Source of the DNA: Hofstenia miamia
Lineage: Eukaryota; Xenacoelomorpha; Acoela
Assembly: GCA_004352715.1 (NCBI GenBank)
Contig: SCFE01000016.1
Location: forward strand, 21,172-70,342
DNA: 49,171 nucleotides
Reading direction: 5' to 3'
Of this stretch, positions 11,719-22,656 are shown piece after piece. Made by a program: the position numbers and the translations under genes. The notes under the pieces were generated by a model that saw nothing but the letters and a program-made list of their open reading frames with translations, made no database searches and was not told the DNA's origin. The first letter of the stretch is position 1. Each line of letters begins with the position of its first letter.

Positions 11719-12229
11719 CTAAACTTATTAGTTTTAAGTAGGAACTCAATCCTTAATAATTTGAAATTTTAATTAATATAAAATCACACTCTATAAAGTT
11801 TGAATATAAGCTCATAATAGAATTTCGAAAAGAAATCTTACAGTACAGGCGCACCCAAATACTGATAAGAAAAGCACCTCAAATAGTTTTCTAATTTAAG
11901 TTTGATCATTGATATTGATAATAACTCTGCTAAATTCAAGTAACTTATATGTTTGGTTTAATTTACTTATTAAAAAAGTAGCCTGAGACAGCATAATATA
12001 TCTTACTTTACAGCAAAGTAAAATTTTTCGTAACCTAGGCCCAATTGACAAGGACTAAAGTTAAAAATGAATAAAAATTTAACTAAATGCAGAGGCTTGA
12101 AATAAAGTCAAATTTCGGTTTGGGTATCTCCACTATTGATTAAGCGCCAGCTCTTGCGAAGAAATCCAACCCCCGTTACAATTATCAATATGGTTTACTA
12201 GCATTTGAGTTTAAGCTTCTCTTAACTAG
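11719..12229. other. Region upstream of AS3MT, no feature recognised
   Basis: The promoter should lie here if the ATG exon is the first coding exon, but I see no convincing core promoter element. A segment at about 12010-12050 (TTTTCGTAACCTAGGCCCAA and following) recurs in diverged form near 13665, indicating an old repeat. Confidence 0.4.
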
Positions 12230-12860
12230 CATAAACACTTTGCGCGCAACCTTTCTTGATTTAATGAGGTACACAACAAAAGTTGAAAGTGTGTACGCGA
12301 TTCCAACTTTGATGTGAACTTTCAATTCATGTGTTACGATTTTGTCATTTCTCACAGAGAAAGAATTTAACCGCTTATTATTATTTACATAACTGGTTAA
12401 AATTACATTTAAAACGAGGTCTTCATTGTTCAGACTGCTATATTGTATTGGTTGTAGTGCATTTTACTGATAAATTTAATTTTTAAAAATGGCAATAAAT
12501 ATAATTCAACCAAAAAGTTGTGCACAAAGACGTAAGTGTGTACGCAAATATTGTTGGTGTGAACTTTATAATTAGCCAAAAAGTTGCACGCAAGTTGCAA
12601 GTGTGTAAACTACTTTAATTACTCAAAAAATAAATAACCATTCTATCTAATGCAACAAAAAGATTGTCACTTGTACTATCGTAATATGAGAAAACTATAA
12701 GTGTGTTTCGAAGACGCCTCTGGCGACTAGGTTATCGAGACGACGTCGAGGTGAGACTATTTCAAATTTTTGTTAACACTTGCTGTAAATCGAATAAACT
12801 TTTACTAGAATACACCAATAAAAATAAATTTAGCTACTGCTTAACTGTCGATTTTTATTA

Positions 12861-12969
12861 ATATGTGATATAAGTGTTAATGATAACAAATAGTAATCAG
12901 TTATAATAACCTTAAACCGTCTTGCATCCAATTAAAGACAAACCGTTTTACCACATTTACAAAGAATTT
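12861..12969. repeat. Direct repeat A (109 bp), partner at 13279-13387
   Basis: The block from ATATGTGATATAAGTGTTAA to the CACATTTACAAAGAATTT end recurs 418 bases downstream with only a few substitutions. It is a segmental duplication or a pair of repeat copies. No coding content. Confidence 0.85.
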
Positions 12970-13138
12970 GCAAAAAGCTACAGCTTTGTATAAATGTAAA
13001 TAATTATGTTGGTTTTGTATATTAACTAATATTAATTTCTCATAACAATTCATGCATTTGTAAATAAAAAGTAAAATTGTCTTGAAATTTACTATATTGG
13101 TTGTTGTGGAAATTCAAAATATTTAATCCTATGAATGA

Positions 13139-13269
13139 AAATCCTGACAAAAGTTAAACAAAAATCCGCAGTATAGCACATAAAAATCCTGACAAAAGTT
13201 TGGATAAAAATCCGTAGTGTAGCACACAAAAATCCTGACAAAAGTTTGGACAAAAATCGCCAGTGTAGC
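13139..13269. repeat. Tandem repeat, 45-46 bp period, nearly three copies
   Basis: The unit contains ATCCTGACAAAAGTTT, then an ACAAAAATCC segment, then (G/A)TAGCACA. Copies start at 13141, 13186 and 13232. It lies between the two 109-bp direct repeats and ends just before the second, so both may belong to one larger element. Confidence 0.85.
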
Positions 13270-13278
13270 ATGGCCTTA

Positions 13279-13387
13279 ATATGTGATATAAGTATTAATG
13301 TGAACAAATAGCAATCAGTTATAATAACCTTAAACCGTCTTGCATCAAATTAAAGACAAACAGTTTTACCACATTTACAAAGAATTT
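13279..13387. repeat. Direct repeat B (109 bp), partner at 12861-12969
   Basis: Second copy of the block described at 12861, in the same orientation. Confidence 0.85.
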
Positions 13388-13930
13388 TCTCCAAGTCTAT
13401 TAGCAAATGTGAAAATCGTAAGGCGTGGGCAAGTCTGTAGAATAAATTTATTATGTTGATTCAATTTTATAATCTTTGTAAATTGTACAAAATTTTTCCA
13501 ATTGACTTATTAACCCTACACCCACTAGCGTCACTTTAATTTAAAAAATCTCTATCCGCATTTTTAAACCATTCTATCCAAAACTGATGAAAGATTTTAA
13601 TATGGGCACATATTTGAGTTAATGCTCACTCATGTGACATCTTTATAGTAAAATAATATTTTCGTAACCTAGACCAAATTGAAAAGGAATATCGTTCAAA
13701 AATTGTACAAATAAGTTCACATCAAAAACTATTAGTTGATACATTGTACACTAATACTAAGACTGCAAACATTTCATTTCATTACACGAACAAAATTATG
13801 TGTTCACATACTACATTACACCTAAATGTAACCCTGAGCTGAGTTAATTCGAAAAAATTTCACAAAAAATAATTAACAGAAAGTCCCGTAATGCGAGCTT
13901 CACTATTGTTAAGTGCCTAGATAAAAACAT

Positions 13931-14185
13931 TTGCAAGTGGTTCGACTTTCTACCTTAATTACTTTCATCAATAACAGTAATAAGTTACGCCATATTAAAT
14001 TGCTTCCGTCCTATAAAATAAGGAACCTTAATTTGCTATTTGCTGCAGTCATGATTCATAGATTTGTCTGTAGCCATCAAGTATTTAAGGATAACCTTAA
14101 AAACATTGTCAGCATCAATTCGACTCGTGACAGTACACATTTTGCTTATAATATTATTACCAAAATTCGTTTTGTCTTAACATAA
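13931..14185 (+). pseudogene. Possible LINE reverse transcriptase C-terminal fragment
   Basis: An 84-codon frame contains LPSYKIRNLNLLFAAVMIHR, then FVCSHQVFKDNLKNIVSINS, then THFAYNIITKIRF. The order (I..LN.L..A...YRF, then a 'F..N..IHSYNTR' style box) resembles the tail of LINE RTs. Similarity is weak and only this frame was considered. Confidence 0.35.
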
Positions 14186-14733
14186 CTGGCTATTATTTGT
14201 TAACATGTATTATAACTAATAACACTCAATTAAAATTAGATAGATTTACATAGAAAACAGTATTAGGTAATTGACCAAATGCTAGGGCATTTACTGTTAC
14301 GGAACAGTGTTATTTAAGGATCTTATTAGATTTTCTAAAATATCTGCTAGGTTTCAATTTTATTGATGAAGTCGAGCAAAAAAATATTCTATATACATGA
14401 TTTTAACAAAAAATTGAAATAATTGCACCTCAACGTCATTTTGATAACTTGGACGTCATACCTATAATTTTAGAATACTACAAGTGACAACTTATTTGGT
14501 GCATTAGATGGAAAGGCTATTTAATTTCTTGTATAATTAAGTAAAACTTTAAGTCAAGTGCTATAAAGCAATCTTGATTTTGACCATATCAACTTGTGGT
14601 CCTCTTCACTTATGAACACTAAGTCTTTCAATTTAACAGGGCGTTATTGCAGCATCGCAGGGCCGGTTCAGGGGCACTGTAGAAGGTGGAACAATAATAT
14701 TACTATCCGTGAATGATCCTCAAAAATAACAAT
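14186..14733. other. Non-coding stretch up to the gap
   Basis: No gene. CAGGGCCGGTTCAGGGGCAC at about 14659 resembles a hAT-type terminal repeat, but its partner would be in the gap. Confidence 0.3.
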
Positions 14734-15733
14734 NNNNNNNNNNNNNNNNNNNNNNNNNNNNNNNNNNNNNNNNNNNNNNNNNNNNNNNNNNNNNNNNNNN
14801 NNNNNNNNNNNNNNNNNNNNNNNNNNNNNNNNNNNNNNNNNNNNNNNNNNNNNNNNNNNNNNNNNNNNNNNNNNNNNNNNNNNNNNNNNNNNNNNNNNNN
14901 NNNNNNNNNNNNNNNNNNNNNNNNNNNNNNNNNNNNNNNNNNNNNNNNNNNNNNNNNNNNNNNNNNNNNNNNNNNNNNNNNNNNNNNNNNNNNNNNNNNN
15001 NNNNNNNNNNNNNNNNNNNNNNNNNNNNNNNNNNNNNNNNNNNNNNNNNNNNNNNNNNNNNNNNNNNNNNNNNNNNNNNNNNNNNNNNNNNNNNNNNNNN
15101 NNNNNNNNNNNNNNNNNNNNNNNNNNNNNNNNNNNNNNNNNNNNNNNNNNNNNNNNNNNNNNNNNNNNNNNNNNNNNNNNNNNNNNNNNNNNNNNNNNNN
15201 NNNNNNNNNNNNNNNNNNNNNNNNNNNNNNNNNNNNNNNNNNNNNNNNNNNNNNNNNNNNNNNNNNNNNNNNNNNNNNNNNNNNNNNNNNNNNNNNNNNN
15301 NNNNNNNNNNNNNNNNNNNNNNNNNNNNNNNNNNNNNNNNNNNNNNNNNNNNNNNNNNNNNNNNNNNNNNNNNNNNNNNNNNNNNNNNNNNNNNNNNNNN
15401 NNNNNNNNNNNNNNNNNNNNNNNNNNNNNNNNNNNNNNNNNNNNNNNNNNNNNNNNNNNNNNNNNNNNNNNNNNNNNNNNNNNNNNNNNNNNNNNNNNNN
15501 NNNNNNNNNNNNNNNNNNNNNNNNNNNNNNNNNNNNNNNNNNNNNNNNNNNNNNNNNNNNNNNNNNNNNNNNNNNNNNNNNNNNNNNNNNNNNNNNNNNN
15601 NNNNNNNNNNNNNNNNNNNNNNNNNNNNNNNNNNNNNNNNNNNNNNNNNNNNNNNNNNNNNNNNNNNNNNNNNNNNNNNNNNNNNNNNNNNNNNNNNNNN
15701 NNNNNNNNNNNNNNNNNNNNNNNNNNNNNNNNN
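14734..15733. other. Assembly gap (1000 N)
   Basis: Exactly 1000 N. Missing 3' exons of the minus-strand EGF gene could lie here or in the next gap. Confidence 0.98.
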
Positions 15734-15937
15734 TGCTGGTATATTGTTGTTGCTGAGAGACCTCGTTTGAATTTAATAAAAATCTAACTGCGAAAATTTT
15801 CTTTAGATAGCATTTTATGAAGCTGCAGCAATATGTGTATTGAAAAATGAAATGCTCACAAAATGAAATATGCACAATGATTGATGTTGCAATTTGTTGT
15901 GATTACTGGTCAATAATACACTAACTTACACATGGTT

Positions 15938-16344
15938 TAAATAACCTTTGAACCAAATATTATAGACGCACGATATATTTAAATGTTCAGTTATTTGATT
16001 ATGTAATACTCTTTTGAATATTTTGCTTATTGGAGATGTAATTGAGATTGGTTGATAATTAGTGACAATTGACGAATCGTTTTTCTTTAAAATAGGAGAA
16101 ATGTGAGCAAAATTTAAATTATCCAGGAAATAATTAAATTTTATGCATTCATTAAAAATATAATTTAAGGGATTTGCAATAATGTTTGCAGTAATTTTAA
16201 GAGCCCATGAGGGAATGCTTGAGGGAAGGCTTGATTTGTTGGTTTTAAGCTTATTGATTGATTTAAAAAACTGATAACAAGTTGTGAAGCGGAAAGAAAA
16301 TTCGGGTGTAAAAACTTTACGCGAAACGATTTTGTACTTAACAG
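15938..16344 (-). pseudogene. Non-LTR reverse transcriptase, N-terminal part of the RT domain
   Basis: The minus strand is open for about 135 codons to a TAA near 15938. It reads KLKTNKSSLPSSIPSWALK (the 'K x x K S x G x D x I P' RT box), then NPLNYIFNECIKF, then NLNFAHISPILKKN, then NYQPISITSPISKIFKRVLH, matching the 'N Y R P I S x x P x x S K I x E' motif, then NQITEHL. These are RT motifs 0-2 in order without internal stops. The fragment ends abruptly, so the palm with YADD is absent. It is fused at a G/C homopolymer (16345-16357) to the DIRS-like element. It is a recent-looking fragment but not an intact gene. Confidence 0.88.
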
Positions 16345-16369
16345 GGGCGGGGGGGGCATTGTAAGTCTA

Positions 16370-17500
16370 ATAAAAGTCCAAATTCTGAGTTAAGGAAACA
16401 AAAGTGGGGCTTGTGCTAATGACAATGTTCTGCTAGCCAAATCTGCAATGTTTTGATCAGTAGGTACCCAGTGAATTATAAGACTTTTCATCTTAACCAA
16501 CATTGTAGCGAAAAAACATAGAAGATATGGTCCTCCAAATGTTTTAACCTGATCGCAAAGACTGACATAAAGCCCAGTTATCTGTTATTATTGTAGCACC
16601 CTTCTCTGCCTTCCACAAGGCTATTGTTATCGCCTGTAATTATAATTGAAAAATATGAGCGTTATATTGTAAACGAAAGGAGTACTGATTTCCCATAGGG
16701 TCTACCAATCCTAACCCTGTCTCCGATGCATCCGTATACCAAAGCTGCGTTGATGTTGCAAAATAAGAATTATTCCAAGGAGCAGAAAAAGTTGCGGTTC
16801 GAAGTAAGATTGTTGTAATCTTTTGTGCTAAGTCAAAACGAGGATCCTCCAAATTGTAAAGCGGTTTGAGTATGTTGAAGGTAGCTACCAGAGGCCATGA
16901 AAATGTTAAATGTCCTAATATACGTTCCCTACTCTTCTAATGGATTCTTCGGAGAGGTATTTCCGCTATGATGTGCAGGGTTTGCTTCCTCTGTTCCGTA
17001 GCTGATATGATGCTTTCTGCTATATCAATGTAAAAACCTAGAAATTGTAACGATGATTGTAAACCTGCGGATTCATCAATGTGTACTATTTTAATTCCAA
17101 TTGACCGAATTGTATCTAACCATTTCTGAATTATGTTCCAATCTCTTCTATCGAAAACCAAGAAATTATCGATATGAGACCATGAAAATGAGCATTTTTT
17201 GCGTATTGGTGATAAAAGAGCACAAGACAGTAACTGACATGGTGCAACAGAGTAGCTCAATCTCATAGGGGCACGACAAAATTGATAACGATTACCATCA
17301 TGAGCAATAAATGCTGTCTTGTATCTATCTTTGATATCCACTGGTATATTATAAAAGGCATTACGTAAATCCAACTGTATTGCTACGTGATCCATAGGTG
17401 GTTGATGCTTGGAAGCGACCTTCAAGAATGATGGCATATAAAAAGGTATTGGTTTCATTAATTTAGTTAATCTACTATAGTCCACTACCATTCTCAACTT
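16370..17500 (-). pseudogene. Retroelement pol fragment: reverse transcriptase and RNase H (DIRS-like)
   Basis: Minus-strand RT starts at the gap with KLRMVVDYSRLTKL, then IQLDLRNAFYNIPVDIKDRY (motif A with a catalytic Asp), then an 'A P M R L S Y S V A P' segment, then WSHIDNFLVF where a YIDD-type box is expected, then LQFLGFYID. A frameshift near 16930 leads to a thumb/connection segment. LWYTDASETGLG (16640-16852 frame) is RNase H motif 1, TDNWAL follows, and HWVPTDQNIADLASR in another frame is the RNase H C-terminal box. This order and the DAS-x-TG-x-G form fit DIRS-type or pararetrovirus-like pol; DIRS-like is my preference. Stops, frameshifts and the altered catalytic box make it inactive. 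Confidence 0.75.
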
Positions 17501-18414
17501 NNNNNNNNNNNNNNNNNNNNNNNNNNNNNNNNNNNNNNNNNNNNNNNNNNNNNNNNNNNNNNNNNNNNNNNNNNNNNNNNNNNNNNNNNNNNNNNNNNNN
17601 NNNNNNNNNNNNNNNNNNNNNNNNNNNNNNNNNNNNNNNNNNNNNNNNNNNNNNNNNNNNNNNNNNNNNNNNNNNNNNNNNNNNNNNNNNNNNNNNNNNN
17701 NNNNNNNNNNNNNNNNNNNNNNNNNNNNNNNNNNNNNNNNNNNNNNNNNNNNNNNNNNNNNNNNNNNNNNNNNNNNNNNNNNNNNNNNNNNNNNNNNNNN
17801 NNNNNNNNNNNNNNNNNNNNNNNNNNNNNNNNNNNNNNNNNNNNNNNNNNNNNNNNNNNNNNNNNNNNNNNNNNNNNNNNNNNNNNNNNNNNNNNNNNNN
17901 NNNNNNNNNNNNNNNNNNNNNNNNNNNNNNNNNNNNNNNNNNNNNNNNNNNNNNNNNNNNNNNNNNNNNNNNNNNNNNNNNNNNNNNNNNNNNNNNNNNN
18001 NNNNNNNNNNNNNNNNNNNNNNNNNNNNNNNNNNNNNNNNNNNNNNNNNNNNNNNNNNNNNNNNNNNNNNNNNNNNNNNNNNNNNNNNNNNNNNNNNNNN
18101 NNNNNNNNNNNNNNNNNNNNNNNNNNNNNNNNNNNNNNNNNNNNNNNNNNNNNNNNNNNNNNNNNNNNNNNNNNNNNNNNNNNNNNNNNNNNNNNNNNNN
18201 NNNNNNNNNNNNNNNNNNNNNNNNNNNNNNNNNNNNNNNNNNNNNNNNNNNNNNNNNNNNNNNNNNNNNNNNNNNNNNNNNNNNNNNNNNNNNNNNNNNN
18301 NNNNNNNNNNNNNNNNNNNNNNNNNNNNNNNNNNNNNNNNNNNNNNNNNNNNNNNNNNNNNNNNNNNNNNNNNNNNNNNNNNNNNNNNNNNNNNNNNNNN
18401 NNNNNNNNNNNNNN
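17501..18414. other. Assembly gap (914 N) inside the retroelement
   Basis: The gap removes the junction between the gag-side sequence and pol. Confidence 0.98.
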
Positions 18415-18753
18415 GGCAATTGCTGATTATCCATGTCCTGGACGTAAACTGGAGTCGAGTGTATGAGCGGATCTGGTGTGAAGGGTGGTGAAACTTCCAC
18501 AAAAGAGTATTCAATATTAATCGGACTAGAAACAATTTGCTCTGCACTTGAATTAATTGTAATGACGGGAACCTCCAAATTAGAAGAAGAAAAGGCACTT
18601 AATGACACTTGAGATAACCCGGCATTAACCTCCAAATTATGAGAAGATAAACTAAGTGACGAGAAATTATGCTGTAGTCCAGAATCACCAAAAAGATCAA
18701 CTTGTGATACAGTATCCAATTCCAGATTGTCTAAAGATGTGACATGCGTTAAA
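18415..18753 (-). pseudogene. Ser/Asp-rich open stretch between gag-like and pol parts
   Basis: Minus-strand frame rich in Ser, Leu, Asp and Asn (for example DLFGDSGLQHNFSSLSLSSH, later PVYVQDMDNQQL), open from the gag-like stop into the gap. It has low-complexity spacer character and no recognisable domain. It may be the N-terminal part of the pol ORF. Confidence 0.4.
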
Positions 18754-19296
18754 TTATTTTGAGTTTGACTTTCCTCTTCCACGTCCTCTGCTCTTTCTTC
18801 TAAATGTGTTGGGATACTGCTGTTGTCCAAATCGTTGAGGCTGAGGTTGCAGATGGGGCACTCCGATTGACTCAAGTGCTGCGTTGCTTGTTGCTCTGAG
18901 TGTAGGGGTCCATCCAAAGGTACTAGCTGACAATAAGATCCTGATGCGTTTGGAGAATGATTTTCTGTTGTCTGGTGAGAAATGGTGTTAGTCATCACAG
19001 AGCAAGGAAAGGAGCTCGAGTTCATGTTTGTCGCGAGGACTGGTCTTTGAGTTATTAACAATTTGATTGACTTGGTCACGGACCGTAGTAATTTGATCAA
19101 AAGCGAACGGTTCTGATGAAATAGTAGGTTAAGTTGAAGGTCTGGCAGATTGAGAATTCTGAGGAGGAGGTGGAACATCCTGCTGTGGAGGGATAGGTTG
19201 ACTGAACTGCTGCTGCTGTTGGAGTCTGGTGTCGAGATCATCTAATCGTTCTGTTACCCTTTCTATAATTAAGGCAACGTCGGCACACGTAGGCAT
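18754..19296 (-). pseudogene. Gag-like ORF1 of the DIRS-like retroelement
   Basis: From ATG at 19296 to TAA at 18754 one frame runs 181 codons with only two internal stops. It begins MPTCADVALIIERVTERLDD, a short coiled-coil-like segment, then a Gln/Pro-rich linker (QQQQQFSQPIPPQQDVPPPP). A stop follows, then a helical body (EPFAFDQITTVRDQVNQIVN, then SPRDKHELELLSLLCDD), another stop, and a basic end with RRKSRGRGRGK, a nucleic-acid-binding tail typical of retroelement gag. Longer open frames overlapping it in another phase (through CPICNLSLNDLD) look like shadows. Placement directly upstream of pol on the same strand supports the call. Confidence 0.65.
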
Positions 19297-19369
19297 AAGA
19301 TTATCCACTTTTAAGTGAGAGACAATACAACACTTTAATATCAGAAATTTTCTCTTCACTAACTTACAA

Positions 19370-19615
19370 TGTCATATTTAATTCATTTGATACTTGTAAA
19401 TCGTCAGAAGGATTTTCTCCTTTCTTATCTTTTATCACATCAATTGAGTTTGATTTTGATCGCTTATAATTTGTGATTCATTTTTGATGAATTCGTTTGA
19501 ATGCCTTATGAGATTCAATATTCGATGCATTTCTGGCCTTTTTATATGAAGCAAAATTCTTGTTGGTTCTGAAATTCCTAAAATGTTTATCCGCTTTGGT
19601 CTTTTTGTGAATCAA
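19370..19615 (-). other. Lysine-rich open stretch of unknown origin
   Basis: About 80 codons with a single stop, starting near IHKKTKADKHFRNFR and including NFASYKKARNASN and IDVIKDKKGENPSDD. The composition is that of real, charged protein rather than random AT-rich DNA. It lies directly upstream of the gag-like ORF. It could be an extra retroelement segment or a 3' exon of the EGF gene; I cannot decide. Confidence 0.25.
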
Positions 19616-19914
19616 TTTTTTTTATCAATATAATGTTTAAATTAAATGTTCTTTCATAACGTGTATTTAACTGAATAATAAAGAAAATAAGTTACTTAAA
19701 TTTCACAATGTACTCGCTAAGAAAAATTAAAATTCAACCGTATAATCTACTGATATATACATATCATTAATGATTTACTGAAGTTAAATTTTACTGTCTA
19801 AATTATATAATCGTAGTCTTCGACATTTTCAAAAGGATGGTATTAAAATGTCTAAATTCTTAAAAAAATTATTTATTTTACATTTTAAAGCAAGCATATA
19901 AGTAATAAACTTAC

Positions 19915-19943
19915 TGCAGTACCAATACCAATATACAGTTGGT
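19915..19943 (-). CDS. Tentative 29-bp micro-exon completing the last EGF module
   Basis: A pyrimidine-rich tract ending CTGTAG precedes it and GTAAGT follows. Joined in phase to the exon at 20044-20127 it extends SYSCI with NQLYIGIGTA, which resembles the 'C x C N x G Y x G x G x x C' half of an EGF module. The expected Cys after SYSCI is absent, so the module would be defective or the splice choice wrong. Confidence 0.4.
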
Positions 19944-21327
19944 CTACAGCATATCAGGTGGCAGTAAGGGTAACAGGATGAATATCTTTTGTAGCAATCT
20001 TAATAATTGGTATGTATATTCAATGAATACGAAATTTACTTACTAATGCAGCTATAAGACCCATAAGAATTAAAACAAACTTTTGAAGTGTCTTCACAAG
20101 CATCGGCATTGTTGCATTCATTAACGTCTAAAATATACATTCATTATAAAAATCATTCAACAATTTTTCTATTGATGTGAAAATGTCAAGTGAATGTATG
20201 CAGTTAATACAAAGAAATCCATTATTAAATTTTGGGTGATCAAACTTTAAATGAATATATTATATTACGCGAAATTACTAAAAAGCTTTAAAAATATGCA
20301 ATCAGCCCTTAGCAATGTTTTTATCAATAAGTCAAAAAATCTATGCTTTAGATAATATTNNNNNNNNNNNNNNNNNNNNNNNNNNNNNNNNNNNNNNNNN
20401 NNNNNNNNNNNNNNNNNNNNNNNNNNNNNNNNNNNNNNNNNNNNNNNNNNNNNNNNNNNNNNNNNNNNNNNNNNNNNNNNNNNNNNNNNNNNNNNNNNNN
20501 NNNNNNNNNNNNNNNNNNNNNNNNNNNNNNNNNNNNNNNNNNNNNNNNNNNNNNNNNNNNNNNNNNNNNNNNNNNNNNNNNNNNNNNNNNNNNNNNNNNN
20601 NNNNNNNNNNNNNNNNNNNNNNNNNNNNNNNNNNNNNNNNNNNNNNNNNNNNNNNNNNNNNNNNNNNNNNNNNNNNNNNNNNNNNNNNNNNNNNNNNNNN
20701 NNNNNNNNNNNNNNNNNNNNNNNNNNNNNNNNNNNNNNNNNNNNNNNNNNNNNNNNNNNNNNNNNNNNNNNNNNNNNNNNNNNNNNNNNNNNNNNNNNNN
20801 NNNNNNNNNNNNNNNNNNNNNNNNNNNNNNNNNNNNNNNNNNNNNNNNNNNNNNNNNNNNNNNNNNNNNNNNNNNNNNNNNNNNNNNNNNNNNNNNNNNN
20901 NNNNNNNNNNNNNNNNNNNNNNNNNNNNNNNNNNNNNNNNNNNNNNNNNNNNNNNNNNNNNNNNNNNNNNNNNNNNNNNNNNNNNNNNNNNNNNNNNNNN
21001 NNNNNNNNNNNNNNNNNNNNNNNNNNNNNNNNNNNNNNNNNNNNNNNNNNNNNNNNNNNNNNNNNNNNNNNNNNNNNNNNNNNNNNNNNNNNNNNNNNNN
21101 NNNNNNNNNNNNNNNNNNNNNNNNNNNNNNNNNNNNNNNNNNNNNNNNNNNNNNNNNNNNNNNNNNNNNNNNNNNNNNNNNNNNNNNNNNNNNNNNNNNN
21201 NNNNNNNNNNNNNNNNNNNNNNNNNNNNNNNNNNNNNNNNNNNNNNNNNNNNNNNNNNNNNNNNNNNNNNNNNNNNNNNNNNNNNNNNNNNNNNNNNNNN
21301 NNNNNNAACCATTGTTCTCTCTCATAA

Positions 21328-21366
<39 letters not shown>

Positions 21367-22615
21367 AAGTTTCAGATACCCTTAAAAGTTCGATTTTAAT
21401 TAGTAGCAATACAAATCCAAAGTGAAAATGAACAGAATTTTTTGTCGTAATGTGAATAAAATTAATTGCAGTGTTGAAAAACGAGTATGAAATTGGAAAA
21501 GAGAGAAGCATTTCAAGAAATTTTGCCTAAAATTTGTCTTGAGGGAAAAATATAGTCTTCATATTTGACATTTACATGCATGTTTAAAATCAAATTGATG
21601 TACATTAAAAATCATATGAGAATATACATTTACTTTACTTGAATTGGCGTTGCTTTCAACTGAGTAAGAAATATGGATTTGTAGCGAACTATGATTTCAC
21701 TTGTACACATACAATAATGGATCACGAAGTATAACATTTCTCTTTATGGTAAATACAGTTTTGAAAATAACAATTTGAATAGGACTTTGTCGGTATTTCA
21801 TTCTGTCTCCTTACTTCTTTAAAGAACGGGATGTTCAACTGCTACTGTTAACCAACAGTGATACATGACATCATGTCATCCAACATCTTAAGTCAAAACG
21901 AATTTTTTCGATGAAAGTTTTTCAGCAAAATGGCGCCATGCCCCATAATATAATTTTAACCAATTTGCTGCTTCACATGGAATTTGGTGAGAAATCTACA
22001 GCGGCTTTCAGTTTCCTGGGTCTTCTAGGCCCGAATTTATCCTCACTTTACTGCTGGTTGTGGTTACTGTTAAAGCCCGCTGTGTGTAATCCAATGCATC
22101 AAAATCTACAGTATTTGAAAGAAAATATTATACGAGCAGTGAACTTTGTAACACCAAATATGATTACAGCTGTTTTTGACAGTTTGACATCAAGAATCGA
22201 GGAGTGTCTAGAAGAGAATGGAATGCCTACATTTTGTCGTTTTGCTGCATGCTGTGTTATTGCTTGGTTTACAAATGAACTTCTATAGAGGTTCATGGTT
22301 TACAATAGGCGTATGAACAATTTAAGATGCATGAAATGACTTACTGAGTCTCAAATATTTTACAACATGATGTTTGCTCTATTAAAAAACCAAGTATTCC
22401 TGTGATATATTTCGACTTTAAATTTTTTTCTGAATTTTCTAAAAATCTGTATTTTTAACTATATATAATATATATATATNNNNNNNNNNNNNNNNNNNNN
22501 NNNNNNNNNNNNNNNNNNNNNNNNNNNNNNNNNNNNNNNNNNNNNNNNNNNNNNNNNNNNNNNNNNNNNNNNNNNNNNNNNNNNNNNNNNNNNNNNNNNN
22601 NNNNCTATATATACA

Positions 22616-22656
<41 letters not shown>

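Noticed and set aside
14659-14733. CAGGGCCGGTTCAGGGGCAC as a transposon terminus
   Set aside because: The partner end would be in the 1000-N gap; a single motif is not enough.
17475-19241. 588-codon frame through the DIRS-like element as one protein
   Set aside because: Two thirds is N, and its N-terminal part overlaps the better supported gag-like frame in another phase.
22099-22296. Minus-strand frame opposite the mariner relic
   Set aside because: Antisense shadow of the transposase fragment.
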